A stretch of 26,766 nucleotides of DNA from Thaumasiovibrio sp043421945 (GCA_043421945.1 JBHOGO010000066.1:1-26766), one strand, 5' to 3'; numbered from the stretch's first letter, positions 7,640 through 16,738 are shown. The notes: generated by a model not told the origin, from the letters alone. Numbers and translations: made by a program.

Positions 7640-8003
7640 CCTGATTCTTAGGCATGAACTGATTAGAGTATGCTCTATTTTAACGCTCTCACTTGATCAA
7701 CGGTTGCCACCTCTTCAAAAAATAGTGCAAAACACTAATTGCTGCGGTAGGTTATAGATAAAGAAGCGAAATGGTTATCGTTTTGAATATGGCGGACTAG
7801 GGTCGTAACTCTATGTCCGCTTTGTTGTATTACAAGCTTTACCAAAAACAATTAAACATCACCAAGTCGGCATGAAGATGGAAAGCGACAGATTATTTCG
7901 ATTTGCTTTTAAGGCGTGTAGATATCTGTCCGATGAAATTCGCTGAATAGTACATCTTGATGTAGCTTGGGTATGTAAAATCTAATTATTCAAGGAGTAG
8001 AAC
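7640..8003. other. Gene-free stretch between iscX and pepB
   Basis: 364 bases without a credible coding frame. The one structure I can support is the hairpin at 7792-7820. I find no convincing promoter for the pepB pair. A TTGATG/TCTAAT pair at 7957-7986 would start transcription inside the pepB ribosome site and is rejected. Confidence 0.5.
7792..7830 (+). terminator. Possible isc operon terminator
   Basis: GCGGAC (7792-7797) pairs with GTCCGC (7815-7820). TAG (7798-7800) can pair with CTA (7811-7813) across one bulged base. It is followed by TTTGTTGTATT. The stem is moderate and the U-tract interrupted, so this is a weak terminator or a processing hairpin about 150 bases after iscX. Confidence 0.4.
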
Positions 8004-9302
8004 ATGTCAGCTGAGATGTCAGTATTTTTGACCAATGAGGTTGCGGCACCGCAATGGGGCGCAAACGCGCAAGTTTCTTTTACTGAGCAAGGCACCCTGA
8101 TTCATTTGGCGGGTTCAAATTCGCTGACCACTATCCAACGCGCAGCACGAAAGTTGGATACGCAAGGTATCAAGTCGGTGACTTTGGCGGGTGAACAATG
8201 GGATCTAGAATCTGTATGGGCATTTGTTCAAGGCTACCGCAACGCTAAAAAGAACAATAGCTACATCCTTCCTGAGCTGAATGAAGCCGATAGCAAAGAG
8301 CTACAGTCACGCATCGACACGACCGATTGGGTTCGTGAGATGATCAACTTACCAGGTGACGAAATCTCACCATCACAGCTCTCTTCTCGCGCCGCAGAAT
8401 TGATTAAATCACTTGCTCCTGAGCATGTTAAATACAAAATCATTAAAGGTCATGACCTCCTAGATGAAGGTTGGAATGGTATTCATACCGTTGGTCGTGG
8501 CTCTAAGCGTTCTCCTTCGATGCTTCGCCTTGATTACAACCCAACCGGTGATGAAGACGCGCCTGTACACACTGTTCTTGTTGGTAAAGGTATTACCTTT
8601 GATACGGGTGGTTATAGCCTAAAACCTTCTGCCGGCATGATGGCGATGAAAGCTGATATGGGTGGTGCAGCGCTCGCTACTGGTGCACTAGCATTGGCCA
8701 TTACGCGCGGATTGAATAAGCGTATCAAGCTTGTGCTTTGCTGTGCAGAGAACATGGTATCGAGTAATGCTTATAAGCTTGGTGACATCATCAAGTATAA
8801 AAATGGCAAAACAGTCGAAGTCCAAAATACAGATGCGGAAGGTCGTTTAGTGATGGCTGATGGCCTTATTTATGCGAACAGCCAAAATCCATCGCTGGTT
8901 ATTGATGTTGCGACACTAACAGGCGCAGCGAAGATGGCGCTTGGGAATGACTATCATGCGATCATGAGCTTCGACGAAGAGCTTGCACAGCAGGCACTGG
9001 CTTCTGCTCGTGATGAAGGTGAAGGTATGTGGCCACTGCCATTAGAAGACTTCCACCGTGATATGTTGCCATCTCAGTACGCAGATTTATCGAATATTGC
9101 GAGTGGTGATTTCGCACCTGGTGCAACGACGGCGGCGGCTTTCCTTTCTCATTTTGTTGACGGTTACCAATCTGGTTGGTTACACGTTGATGCAAGTGGC
9201 ACGTTCCGTAAGTCACCAAATGACAAGTGGGCTGCAGGTGCAACCGGCATGGGTGTGCGTTCTTTAGCAAATCTTCTTTTGAAAGTGGACTCTAAGGCGT
9301 AA
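8004..9302 (+). CDS. pepB: Aminopeptidase PepB, first of a tandem pair
   Basis: 432 residues. This M17-family (leucyl aminopeptidase-like) cytosolic enzyme releases N-terminal residues from peptides using two divalent metals. All active-site residues of E. coli PepB are seen at the same numbers: K195, D200, D218, D277 and E279 for metals, K207 and R281 for catalysis, in GKGITFDTGGYSLK and NTDAEGRL. AAGGAG lies 6 bases before the ATG; a second ATG at 8016 is less well placed. By eye it is closer to E. coli PepB than its downstream neighbour, so it is the likely orthologue. A paralogous gene follows after 6 bases. In E. coli a single pepB follows iscX. Confidence 0.95.
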   Translation: MSAEMSVFLTNEVAAPQWGANAQVSFTEQGTLIHLAGSNSLTTIQRAARKLDTQGIKSVTLAGEQWDLESVWAFVQGYRNAKKNNSYILPELNEADSKELQSRIDTTDWVREMINLPGDEISPSQLSSRAAELIKSLAPEHVKYKIIKGHDLLDEGWNGIHTVGRGSKRSPSMLRLDYNPTGDEDAPVHTVLVGKGITFDTGGYSLKPSAGMMAMKADMGGAALATGALALAITRGLNKRIKLVLCCAENMVSSNAYKLGDIIKYKNGKTVEVQNTDAEGRLVMADGLIYANSQNPSLVIDVATLTGAAKMALGNDYHAIMSFDEELAQQALASARDEGEGMWPLPLEDFHRDMLPSQYADLSNIASGDFAPGATTAAAFLSHFVDGYQSGWLHVDASGTFRKSPNDKWAAGATGMGVRSLANLLLKVDSKA

Positions 9303-9308
9303 TCATTG

Positions 9309-10589
9309 ATGTTAAGTGTTTTCCTACAGCCACGCGATGCTAACAGCCTTTGGGGTGATAAATCGCTAATTAGCTATCACTCTGAGAGTGCGGCTATTCA
9401 CGTTGAGGGTGACTTTCCACTGCGGCGCATACAGCAGGCTGGTCGTCAATTACAACGCCAAGGAGTAACAGCGTTAGCGTTGGAAGGTGAAGGCTGGAGC
9501 TACGAGCGTCAATGGGCGTTTTACTGTGGTTTTGCGCCAACCCGAGGTGAAGTGGTTCTGAAATGGGCCAGTACGGATGAAGACGAGCTAGAATTGTTAA
9601 ATGCACGTCGTCATGCTCACGATTGGTCGCGCCGTATGATCAATGCAACACCTGAAGATATGTATCCAGAATCACTTGCAGATAATGCGATTTCGTTTTT
9701 GACCGAGATTGCGGGCGAGGCAATTTCTACAGAGATAATCAAAGGCGAAGCGCTGCGTGATGCAGGATGGGTTGGTGTGTGGAATGTCGGACGCGCAAGT
9801 GTTCGACCGCCTGTAATGCTAACCATCGATTACAACCCTAGTGGCGACGAGAACGCTCCAGTTGCGGCATGTCTTGTCGGTAAAGGGATCACCTTCGATT
9901 CGGGTGGCTATAGCATTAAGTCTTCAGCTGGTATGGTGGCGATGAAATGCGATATGGGCGGTGCTGCAACAGTAACAGCTGCATTGGGTTATGCGATAGC
10001 GCAGGGCTTGAAGAAGCGCGTTAAATTGATTCTGTGCTGCGCTGAGAACTTGATTGCAGGTAATGCCTACAAATTAGGTGATGTGCTGACCTATAAAAAT
10101 GGCGTCTCAGTCGAGATCGTTAATACCGATGCAGAAGGGCGTTTGGTGCTTGCGGATGGCTTGATTGCTGCCAGCGAAACAAAAGCGCCATTGGTGATTG
10201 ATGCGGCGACATTGACTGGCGCAGCAATGATGGCGGTCGGTGAAGATTACAACGCTTTGTTTGGCTTGGATTCTGAACTCGTTCTTCGTGCACAGCAAAT
10301 GTCGACCTTGGTTAATGAGCCAGCATGGCCATTACCATTAGAAAAGTGGCACCAAAGCCAATGTCCATCAGCGTACGCAGATACGGCCAATAGCCGTCCA
10401 GCGAAAGGTGGTGGTATGGGTGGTGCTTCTAATGCAGCTGGTTTCCTATCGCGTTTTGTGAGTGAAGATGGAAAAGGTTGGCTACATGTTGACCTTGCAG
10501 GTTGTTTTAGAGACAGTGATAGTGCGCGTTGGGCAGCAGGTGCGACCGGTTTAGGTATCGGCCATATCGCTGCACTATTGATGGCGTAA
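9309..10589 (+). CDS. PepB-like M17 aminopeptidase, second copy
   Basis: 426 residues from the ATG at 9309. A TTG at 9306 is in frame but unnecessary, and TAAGG at 9293-9297 may be the ribosome site. Paralogue of the preceding gene; roughly half the residues agree by eye, more in the catalytic domain. The metal and catalytic residues are intact: K192, D197, K204, D215, D274, E276 and R278. It differs in the N-terminal domain (INATPEDMYPESL in place of INLPGDEISPSQL) and has a glycine-rich GGGMGG loop near the C-terminus, which may alter substrate choice or hexamer contacts. Only 6 bases separate it from the first copy, so co-translation is likely. Function beyond peptide hydrolysis is unknown. 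Confidence 0.92.
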   Translation: MLSVFLQPRDANSLWGDKSLISYHSESAAIHVEGDFPLRRIQQAGRQLQRQGVTALALEGEGWSYERQWAFYCGFAPTRGEVVLKWASTDEDELELLNARRHAHDWSRRMINATPEDMYPESLADNAISFLTEIAGEAISTEIIKGEALRDAGWVGVWNVGRASVRPPVMLTIDYNPSGDENAPVAACLVGKGITFDSGGYSIKSSAGMVAMKCDMGGAATVTAALGYAIAQGLKKRVKLILCCAENLIAGNAYKLGDVLTYKNGVSVEIVNTDAEGRLVLADGLIAASETKAPLVIDAATLTGAAMMAVGEDYNALFGLDSELVLRAQQMSTLVNEPAWPLPLEKWHQSQCPSAYADTANSRPAKGGGMGGASNAAGFLSRFVSEDGKGWLHVDLAGCFRDSDSARWAAGATGLGIGHIAALLMA

Positions 10590-10600
10590 TATTGGCAGCC

Positions 10601-10622
10601 TAGGCCCTCAGATGGGGGCCTA
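10601..10622. repeat. Hairpin between second pepB and ndk
   Basis: A 7-bp perfect inverted repeat, TAGGCCC (10601-10607) and GGGCCTA (10616-10622), with an 8-base loop. No T-run follows on either strand, so it is not a standard terminator. It could stabilise the upstream 3' end or attenuate read-through into ndk. Confidence 0.45.
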
Positions 10623-10644
10623 AAAATCAAAAGGGAAGATGATA

Positions 10645-11070
10645 ATGACAAAAGAGCGCACGTTTTCAATCGTGAAGCCTGACGCCGTAGAGCGTGATTT
10701 AGTCGGTGAAATCTATCACCGAATCGAACAATCGGGTCTACAAATTATCGCAGCAAAGATGCTCCATTTAACGGAAAAGCAAGCACAAGGTTTTTATGCT
10801 GAGCATGAAGGAAAGCCATTCTTTCATGATCTTGTTGCTTACATGATATCTGGCCCTGTCATGGTTCAGGTGCTTGAAGGTGAAAATGCAATCCACAACT
10901 ATCGTGAACTGATGGGAAAAACAAACCCAGAAGAAGCGGCGATGGGAACCCTTCGACACGATTATGCTAAATCGATGCGTCATAATTCGGTTCATGGTTC
11001 AGATAGCCCTGAATCAGCTTCTCGAGAAATTGCTTATTTCTTTACAGATAGCGAAATCTGCCCCCGCTGA
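10645..11070 (+). CDS. ndk: Nucleoside diphosphate kinase
   Basis: 141 residues from the ATG at 10645. It transfers the terminal phosphate of ATP to nucleoside diphosphates through a phospho-histidine. The signature NSVHGSDS holds the active-site H117, and K11 in FSIVKPDAV binds phosphate. An ATG at 10639 is two codons upstream, but AAAGGGA (10629-10635) is better spaced for 10645. The C-terminus SEICPR is typical of the Vibrio-type protein. A clear terminator lies just downstream. Confidence 0.95.
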   Translation: MTKERTFSIVKPDAVERDLVGEIYHRIEQSGLQIIAAKMLHLTEKQAQGFYAEHEGKPFFHDLVAYMISGPVMVQVLEGENAIHNYRELMGKTNPEEAAMGTLRHDYAKSMRHNSVHGSDSPESASREIAYFFTDSEICPR

Positions 11071-11088
11071 TTGATCTTTTTAGATTAA

Positions 11089-11125
11089 GGCTCAGTGTTA
11101 GCTCTCTCACACTGAGTCTTGTTTT
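11089..11125 (+). terminator. ndk Rho-independent terminator
   Basis: A 10-bp stem (11089-11098 against 11109-11118, with one G-U pair) and a 10-base loop are followed by TTGTTTT. It ends the upstream transcript before the rlmN promoter region. Confidence 0.78.
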
Positions 11126-11231
11126 CCTCCCCTCAACCCTACTTAGGGTGAGACTGCTTTTCTCTACTATCGCTATATCAGTAAAAACCTTCCCAAATAC
11201 ACGCAAACAAGAATGACACTGTAAACCACGG

Positions 11232-11260
11232 TGGAAAGTGATGCGCAAAGGCTGTACAAT
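11232..11260 (+). promoter_or_regulatory. Candidate promoter for rlmN
   Basis: TGGAAA (11232-11237, 4/6) is 17 bases from TACAAT (11255-11260, 5/6). It lies downstream of the ndk terminator and upstream of rlmN. Pattern match only. Confidence 0.42.
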
Positions 11261-11375
11261 TTCGCGCCTTGAATTTTGATGTCTTCTACACTGTTACAAA
11301 CATGTTTTGCATGAATGACGTGCATGACATCGAGTTCATTGCAATCTTGTTCAACCTAAATGAGGCAACACCGTA

Positions 11376-12500
11376 ATGTCAGCAGTCAAAGTGAATCTGA
11401 TGGATTTCAACCGCCAAGGTCTTCGCCAGTTTTTTGTCGATGAATTGGGGGAAAAGGCATTTCGTGCCGATCAGGTAATGAAGTGGATCTATCACTTCGG
11501 TTGCGACAATATTGATGAGATGAACAACATCAATAAAAAGCTGCGCGAAAAACTAAAGCGTGTCGCTGAAATTCGTGCCCCTGAAGTGGCAGACGCTCAA
11601 TACTCTTCAGATGGTACGATTAAATTTGCCATGCGTGTGGGCGATCAAGATGTTGAAACGGTTTATATCCCAGAAGAAGATCGAGCTACTCTTTGTGTCT
11701 CTTCTCAGGTTGGCTGTGCGTTGGACTGTAAGTTCTGCTCAACAGGCCGTCAAGGTTTCAACCGTAACCTAACGGTGTCTGAAATTATCGGTCAAGTATG
11801 GCGTGCAGCGAAAGAGATCGGTTTGGAAAAAGAGACGGGCCGTCGACCAATCACTAACGTAGTGATGATGGGAATGGGTGAGCCGCTTCTTAACATGAAA
11901 AACCTTATCCCAGCACTCGAGCTAATGCTAGATGATCTAGGATACGGACTTTCTAAGCGCCGTGTAACGGTATCAACATCGGGTGTTGTTCCAGGCCTTG
12001 ATCAGATGGCAGGAAAGATTGATGTCGCATTGGCGATTTCACTGCATGCACCAACCGATGACTTGCGTAGCAGTTTCATGCCAATCAATGACAAATACAA
12101 CATTGATACATTTTTAACCTCTGTAAATAATTATATTGAGCAATCTAACGCTAACCGAGGCCGTGTTACGGTTGAGTACATCCTTCTCGATCATGTCAAT
12201 GATGACATGCAACATGCTAGACAGCTCGCAGAGACGCTAAAAGATACACCTGCAAAGATTAATTTGATTCCTTTTAACCCTTATCCTGGGTCACCATATG
12301 GGAAACCAAGTAATTCACGCATCGATCGCTTCATGAAAACGCTTATGGAGTATAACTTCACCGTTACTGTTCGTAAGACACGAGGTGATGATATCGATGC
12401 TGCATGTGGTCAATTAGTCGGTGATGTTATTGATAGAACGAAGCGCACTGAAAGAGAGTTGCTGGCAAAAGGGGAACCAATTGCCGTTAAAGCAGTCTAG
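11376..12500 (+). CDS. rlmN: Dual-specificity 23S rRNA/tRNA adenine-C2 methyltransferase RlmN
   Basis: 374 residues. This radical SAM enzyme makes 2-methyladenosine at A2503 of 23S rRNA and at A37 of some tRNAs. The [4Fe-4S] motif CxxxCxxC is C114, C118 and C121 in CALDCKFCSTG. The methyl-carrying C344 is in DIDAACGQL. MGMGEPLLN (165-173) is the SAM-binding GEP motif. The ATG follows GAGG by 10 bases. It leads a same-strand run with pilW, rodZ, ispG, hisS, yfgM and bamB, much as in E. coli. Needing Fe-S clusters, it functionally fits the neighbouring isc genes. Confidence 0.97.
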   Translation: MSAVKVNLMDFNRQGLRQFFVDELGEKAFRADQVMKWIYHFGCDNIDEMNNINKKLREKLKRVAEIRAPEVADAQYSSDGTIKFAMRVGDQDVETVYIPEEDRATLCVSSQVGCALDCKFCSTGRQGFNRNLTVSEIIGQVWRAAKEIGLEKETGRRPITNVVMMGMGEPLLNMKNLIPALELMLDDLGYGLSKRRVTVSTSGVVPGLDQMAGKIDVALAISLHAPTDDLRSSFMPINDKYNIDTFLTSVNNYIEQSNANRGRVTVEYILLDHVNDDMQHARQLAETLKDTPAKINLIPFNPYPGSPYGKPSNSRIDRFMKTLMEYNFTVTVRKTRGDDIDAACGQLVGDVIDRTKRTERELLAKGEPIAVKAV

Positions 12501-12558
12501 TGTGTAGACATTAAACCACTTTTTGACACGGCTCTGATAATAAGGATGTTTAATAGTC

Positions 12559-13314
12559 ATGTTGCGTTTGTCGTCTGTATTAGTTGCTTTAACCCTGGTT
12601 ATGGGGTGTGTGTCTGTTGAGGAGAGTGTCGGCACTCAGCGTTATAGCCCAATAGAGGCTGCGGATAACCGTATTGCGTTGGGTGTGCAATATCTCAATC
12701 AGCGTGATATGCCCCGAGCTCGTGATAATTTTCAGCAAGCACTTGCACTGGCTCCTGATTATTATCGCAGCCTAATATCAATGGCTTATTACTATCAGCA
12801 GGTTGATGAGCCGGAACAAGCTGATAACTATTACCGACTCGCAATGCGGAAAAATTCTCAAAATGGTGATGTACTCAATAATTACGGGGTCTTCTTATGC
12901 CGCGAAGAGAAGTACAATGAAGCAATTGGGTTATTTGAACGTGCTGTAAAGTTACCGAGCTATAATTTAGTCGCATCGAGTTATGAAAATGCAGGACTGT
13001 GCTCAATCGGGCAAGGCGAGTTAGAGGCCGCACAGGCGTTCTTGAAAAAGGCGTTGGCCCATGATCCGAGCCGAGCAATGTCCTCACTGCAGCTATCGCG
13101 GTTGCAAATCGATGCGGGTGAATTTACGCAAGCACGATTAAATTTAACGAAATTTAATAAGCAGTATGGATACAAACCTGATAGCCTTTGGCTTTTGATT
13201 CAACTCGAAGACAAAGCTGGTAGAACACAAGAGCGTGAGCGCTATGTGGCATTGCTAGCCAGTCAGTATCCAGAATCCACGCAATATCAAAAATACTTAG
13301 CTAATGACTACTGA
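12559..13314 (+). CDS. pilW: Type IV pilus assembly/stability lipoprotein PilW (PilF)
   Basis: 251 residues, a TPR lipoprotein. The signal peptide ends in LVMGC with lipidated C17, though Met at -2 is slightly unusual. TPR-like helices run from about residue 33 to 205, for example ARDNFQQALALAPDYYRS and AIGLFERAVKL. PilF/PilW family proteins in Pseudomonas and relatives are outer-membrane pilotins for the secretin PilQ. E. coli lacks this gene here, while pilus-bearing gamma-proteobacteria keep it between rlmN and rodZ. Its 3' end overlaps rodZ by 11 bases, so the two are probably co-translated. The ribosome site AAGGA is 12 bases upstream, rather far. Confidence 0.9.
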   Translation: MLRLSSVLVALTLVMGCVSVEESVGTQRYSPIEAADNRIALGVQYLNQRDMPRARDNFQQALALAPDYYRSLISMAYYYQQVDEPEQADNYYRLAMRKNSQNGDVLNNYGVFLCREEKYNEAIGLFERAVKLPSYNLVASSYENAGLCSIGQGELEAAQAFLKKALAHDPSRAMSSLQLSRLQIDAGEFTQARLNLTKFNKQYGYKPDSLWLLIQLEDKAGRTQERERYVALLASQYPESTQYQKYLANDY

Positions 13315-14290
13315 CCACAACGAAGAACTAGAACTACAAATCGACACTGCGGGGCCGGGAGACATTCTCAAACAAGCGCGTGAGCGCTTGGGGTTAACGC
13401 AGGAAGATGTTGCAAGTCGTCTGCGACTTCGCACGTCTGTCATTGATGATATCGAGAACAATATTTTCGATACCTCCAATCAAGCCACTTTCACTCGAGG
13501 CTATATTCGCTCGTTTGCTAAGTGTGTCAATCTCGATGAGGACCAAGTGCTTTCTTACTTGAGCTCTATCGACAACCTTTCATCAGACGATCAGAAAATG
13601 ATGAGCTTCTCTCGTCGCACAAAGCGAGAGGCTCATGATAGCCGTGTAATGTCCTTAACATGGGTTATTGGTATCCTTCTACTCGGTGTACCCGCTTACA
13701 TGTGGTGGCAGAGTATTCAGATGGAAAATGAAGGTGCCTCTGTCGTTGCTGAGCAGCGTACAGATAGCATATTATCTACACCGAGCCTTGATGGCGAAGA
13801 AGACGCTCCAGCAGGCCTGCCTTCTCTTATTGATACCAGTGATACGGAAGAAGACTCTCCATTGAGTGTTACTGATGAAGTATTAACGTCTCAGAACGAA
13901 AGTGAAGAAGACATCGCTAGCGATGATTCAGTACCTGCAGATGAATCTTCTGATGCAGAAACGAATCAAGCTCTTGAGAGCACAGCAGACGCAACGCTAG
14001 CGAATTCTACCGCTGAGACTTCGGCGACAGAAGACAACACGTCAAACGCAGCAGATATGATGTCGATTACCTTTAATGGCGATTGCTGGGTTGATATTCG
14101 AGATGCTAGCGGTAAGCGCTTGGTCACGGGTATCAAGAAGCAAGGCGAAAGCATGCAGCTTCAAGGCCAAGAACCATTTAAACTGGTGCTTGGGGCACCG
14201 GATGTGGTAGAACTGCGTTATCAAGGCGAAGTCGTCGATTTGAGTAGATTTGGGGCGGGTAAAGTCGCACGCTTTAACCTACCGCAATAA
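13304..14290 (+). CDS. rodZ: Cell-shape membrane protein RodZ
   Basis: 328 residues. RodZ ties the MreB cytoskeleton to the elongation machinery. Order: cytoplasmic helix-turn-helix (about 18-90, including ILKQARERLGLTQEDVASRL), a basic stretch SRRTKREAH, one transmembrane segment (about 116-136, LTWVIGILLLGVPAYMWW), a long acidic and Ser/Thr-rich periplasmic linker (about 140-250), and a C-terminal beta domain from about 252. The start overlaps the end of pilW. Both the domain plan and the place before ispG are those of E. coli rodZ (yfgA). Confidence 0.94.
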   Translation: MTTDHNEELELQIDTAGPGDILKQARERLGLTQEDVASRLRLRTSVIDDIENNIFDTSNQATFTRGYIRSFAKCVNLDEDQVLSYLSSIDNLSSDDQKMMSFSRRTKREAHDSRVMSLTWVIGILLLGVPAYMWWQSIQMENEGASVVAEQRTDSILSTPSLDGEEDAPAGLPSLIDTSDTEEDSPLSVTDEVLTSQNESEEDIASDDSVPADESSDAETNQALESTADATLANSTAETSATEDNTSNAADMMSITFNGDCWVDIRDASGKRLVTGIKKQGESMQLQGQEPFKLVLGAPDVVELRYQGEVVDLSRFGAGKVARFNLPQ

Positions 14291-14300
14291 GAGTTAGTCC

Positions 14301-15416
14301 ATGCATATTGAATCACCTATTGTGCGTCGTAAATCGACGCGCATTTATGTTGGAGACGTGCCAGTTGGTGATGGCGCGCCTATTGCCGTTCAGTCAATGA
14401 CCAACACACGAACAACGGATGTTGAAGCGACCGTAGCACAGATTAGAGCACTCGAAAAAGTGGGTGCAGATATTGTTCGCGTCTCTGTACCAACAATGGA
14501 TGCTGCAGAAGCGTTTAAATTAATCAAACAGCAAGTTAATGTCCCATTGGTTGCTGATATTCATTTTGATTATCGTATCGCCTTAAAAGTGGCTGAATAC
14601 GGTGTCGACTGTCTGCGTATTAACCCAGGCAATATCGGTAATGAAGATCGTATTCGATCGGTTGTTGATTGCGCACGTGATCGTAATATTCCTATTCGAA
14701 TAGGCGTAAACGGCGGTTCACTAGAAAAAGAGATTCAAGCAAAGTATGGCGAACCAACGCCGGAAGCACTGGTTGAATCTGCAATGCGTCATGTTGACAT
14801 TCTTGACCGTTTGAATTTCGACCAATTTAAAGTCAGTGTGAAAGCATCTGATGTCTTTTTAGCGGTTGAATCTTACCGTCAGTTAGCAAAGAGAATCGAT
14901 CAGCCTTTGCATCTTGGTATCACTGAAGCTGGTGGCGCTCGTGCTGGTGCAGTAAAATCGGCTGTCGGCCTCGGTATGCTGTTGTCTGAAGGCATAGGAG
15001 ATACGATTCGTATCTCGTTGGCAGCGGACCCAGTTGAAGAGATCAAGGTTGGTTTTGATATCCTCAAGTCCCTTCGAATCCGCTCTCGTGGTGTCAACTT
15101 CATCGCTTGCCCTACCTGCTCTCGTCAAGAGTTTGATGTTATTGGTACTGTGAATGAACTAGAACAGCGCTTAGAAGATCTTGTCGTTCCAATGGATGTC
15201 TCTGTGATCGGTTGTGTTGTGAATGGCCCCGGTGAAGCAGAAGTTTCTCATCTCGGCATTGCTGGTGGTAATAAGAAAAGTGCTTATTACGATGACGGTA
15301 AGCGTCAAAAAGAGCGCTTTGATAACGACAATGTTATCGATCAGCTAGAAGCAAAGATTCGAGCAAAAGCCTCCATGTTGGATATGTCTAATCGTATCGA
15401 CATCGAACAAAAATAG
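14301..15416 (+). CDS. ispG: 4-hydroxy-3-methylbut-2-enyl diphosphate synthase IspG
   Basis: 371 residues. IspG performs the penultimate step of the MEP isoprenoid pathway: reductive ring opening of methylerythritol cyclodiphosphate to HMBPP. Its [4Fe-4S] ligands C270, C273, C305 and E312 are at the E. coli positions, in ACPTCSR and GCVVNGPGEAE. The TIM-barrel start IAVQSMTNTRTTD is canonical. It is a client of the isc pathway. It lies 10 bases after rodZ and 40 before hisS. Confidence 0.97.
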   Translation: MHIESPIVRRKSTRIYVGDVPVGDGAPIAVQSMTNTRTTDVEATVAQIRALEKVGADIVRVSVPTMDAAEAFKLIKQQVNVPLVADIHFDYRIALKVAEYGVDCLRINPGNIGNEDRIRSVVDCARDRNIPIRIGVNGGSLEKEIQAKYGEPTPEALVESAMRHVDILDRLNFDQFKVSVKASDVFLAVESYRQLAKRIDQPLHLGITEAGGARAGAVKSAVGLGMLLSEGIGDTIRISLAADPVEEIKVGFDILKSLRIRSRGVNFIACPTCSRQEFDVIGTVNELEQRLEDLVVPMDVSVIGCVVNGPGEAEVSHLGIAGGNKKSAYYDDGKRQKERFDNDNVIDQLEAKIRAKASMLDMSNRIDIEQK

Positions 15417-15456
15417 TTAAGATTGCGAAGCAGTCTATAAAGTAACGAGAAGAAAA

Positions 15457-16725
15457 GTGGCGAAACAAATTCAAGCAATTCGAGGCATGAACGACTGCCT
15501 CCCGACTCAAACACCGCTATGGCAGAAAGTTGAAGCAAGTGTTGCGCGTGTAGTGAGTGCATATGGTTATAACGAAATCCGTATGCCTATCGTGGAAATG
15601 ACCCATCTGTTTAAGCGTGCGATCGGTGAAGTGACCGACGTTGTCGAAAAAGAGATGTATACCTTTGATGATCGTAACGGCGACAGCTTGTCACTTCGTC
15701 CAGAAGGCACAGCGAGTTGTGTTCGTGCAGGTATTCAAAACGGCTTACTGTATAACCAAGAACAGCGTTTGTGGTATATGGGACCAATGTTCCGCCATGA
15801 GCGTCCTCAAAAAGGGCGCTACCGTCAGTTTCACCAAGTTGGCGTAGAAGTTTTCGGTCTTAATGGACCTGATGTCGATGCTGAATTGATCATTATGACA
15901 GCGCGTCTATGGAAAGAGTTAGGCATCAACGAACACGTTCGTTTAGAACTGAACTCGATTGGCTCTCTAGAAGCTCGTCATACCTATCGTGATGCACTGA
16001 TCGCTTTCCTTGAGCAGCATATTGATGCGCTTGATGAAGACTGTAAGCGTCGTATGCACACGAATCCACTACGTGTTTTAGATAGTAAAAACCCAGATGT
16101 TCAAGCGATTCTCGTCGATGCGCCAGAGCTTGTTGACTATCTAGATGAAGAATCAAAAGAACATTTTTCTGGTCTATGTGAACTCTTAGACGCTGCGGGT
16201 ATCGAATACACCGTTAACCAACGTCTAGTACGTGGCCTTGATTACTACAATCGCACCGTTTTTGAATGGATCACTGAAAGCTTAGGCGCACAAGGTACGG
16301 TATGTGGCGGTGGTCGTTACGATGGTCTTGTTGAGCAACTTGGTGGCAAAGGTACACCAGCTGTTGGTTTTGCTATGGGTCTAGAGCGTCTTGTTCTACT
16401 CATGGAAACCCTAGAGCAAACAGAAGTACGTCGCCGTGTTGATGCCTATGTTGTTACGATGGGTGAGGGAAGCGTTCAAGCGGGTATGGCACTTGCTGAA
16501 CAACTTCGCGATCATGTTCCAGGCATTCGTGTGATGAACCACTTTGGTGGTGGTAACTTCAAGAAACAATTCAAGCGTGCAGATGCGGTAGGTGCCGTGT
16601 ATGCGTTAATGCTTGCTGAATCTGAAATAGCAGCAGGTGAAGTCACATTGAAAGATCTTCGTAGTGGCGAACAACAAACACTTTCAACAGCAGATGCTGT
16701 TGAGAAGTTAAAAGCATTGATTTAA
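15457..16725 (+). CDS. hisS: Histidyl-tRNA synthetase
   Basis: 422 residues with a GTG start preceded by GAGAAG. Class II synthetase that charges tRNA-His. Motif 2 is FRHERPQKGRYRQFHQ (112-127) and the histidine-specific motif is RGLDYYNRTVFE (259-270), with the catalytic R259. The C-terminal anticodon-binding domain covers about 330-422. The N-terminus MAKQIQAIRGMNDCLP matches the E. coli enzyme. Part of the ispG-hisS-yfgM-bamB run. Confidence 0.97.
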   Translation: MAKQIQAIRGMNDCLPTQTPLWQKVEASVARVVSAYGYNEIRMPIVEMTHLFKRAIGEVTDVVEKEMYTFDDRNGDSLSLRPEGTASCVRAGIQNGLLYNQEQRLWYMGPMFRHERPQKGRYRQFHQVGVEVFGLNGPDVDAELIIMTARLWKELGINEHVRLELNSIGSLEARHTYRDALIAFLEQHIDALDEDCKRRMHTNPLRVLDSKNPDVQAILVDAPELVDYLDEESKEHFSGLCELLDAAGIEYTVNQRLVRGLDYYNRTVFEWITESLGAQGTVCGGGRYDGLVEQLGGKGTPAVGFAMGLERLVLLMETLEQTEVRRRVDAYVVTMGEGSVQAGMALAEQLRDHVPGIRVMNHFGGGNFKKQFKRADAVGAVYALMLAESEIAAGEVTLKDLRSGEQQTLSTADAVEKLKALI

Positions 16726-16738
16726 CAGAGGACGTATC

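Larger units (their letters stand above)
11071..11375. other. ndk-rlmN intergenic region
   Basis: 305 bases holding the ndk terminator on the left and a candidate promoter at 11232-11260 for the rlmN-led gene run. About 110 bases from that promoter to the rlmN ATG would be leader; I see no strong structure in it. Confidence 0.55.

Noticed and set aside
7957..7986. TTGATG - 18 bases - TCTAAT as a pepB promoter
   Set aside because: Transcription would start inside the pepB Shine-Dalgarno, leaving no usable leader.
10247..10669. 140-codon minus-strand frame across the second pepB and ndk start
   Set aside because: Antisense shadow of a clearly real gene; composition is that of a reverse-complemented coding sequence.
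12523..12528. Perfect TTGACA upstream of pilW
   Set aside because: No acceptable -10 at 15-19 bases; pilW is better explained by read-through from rlmN.
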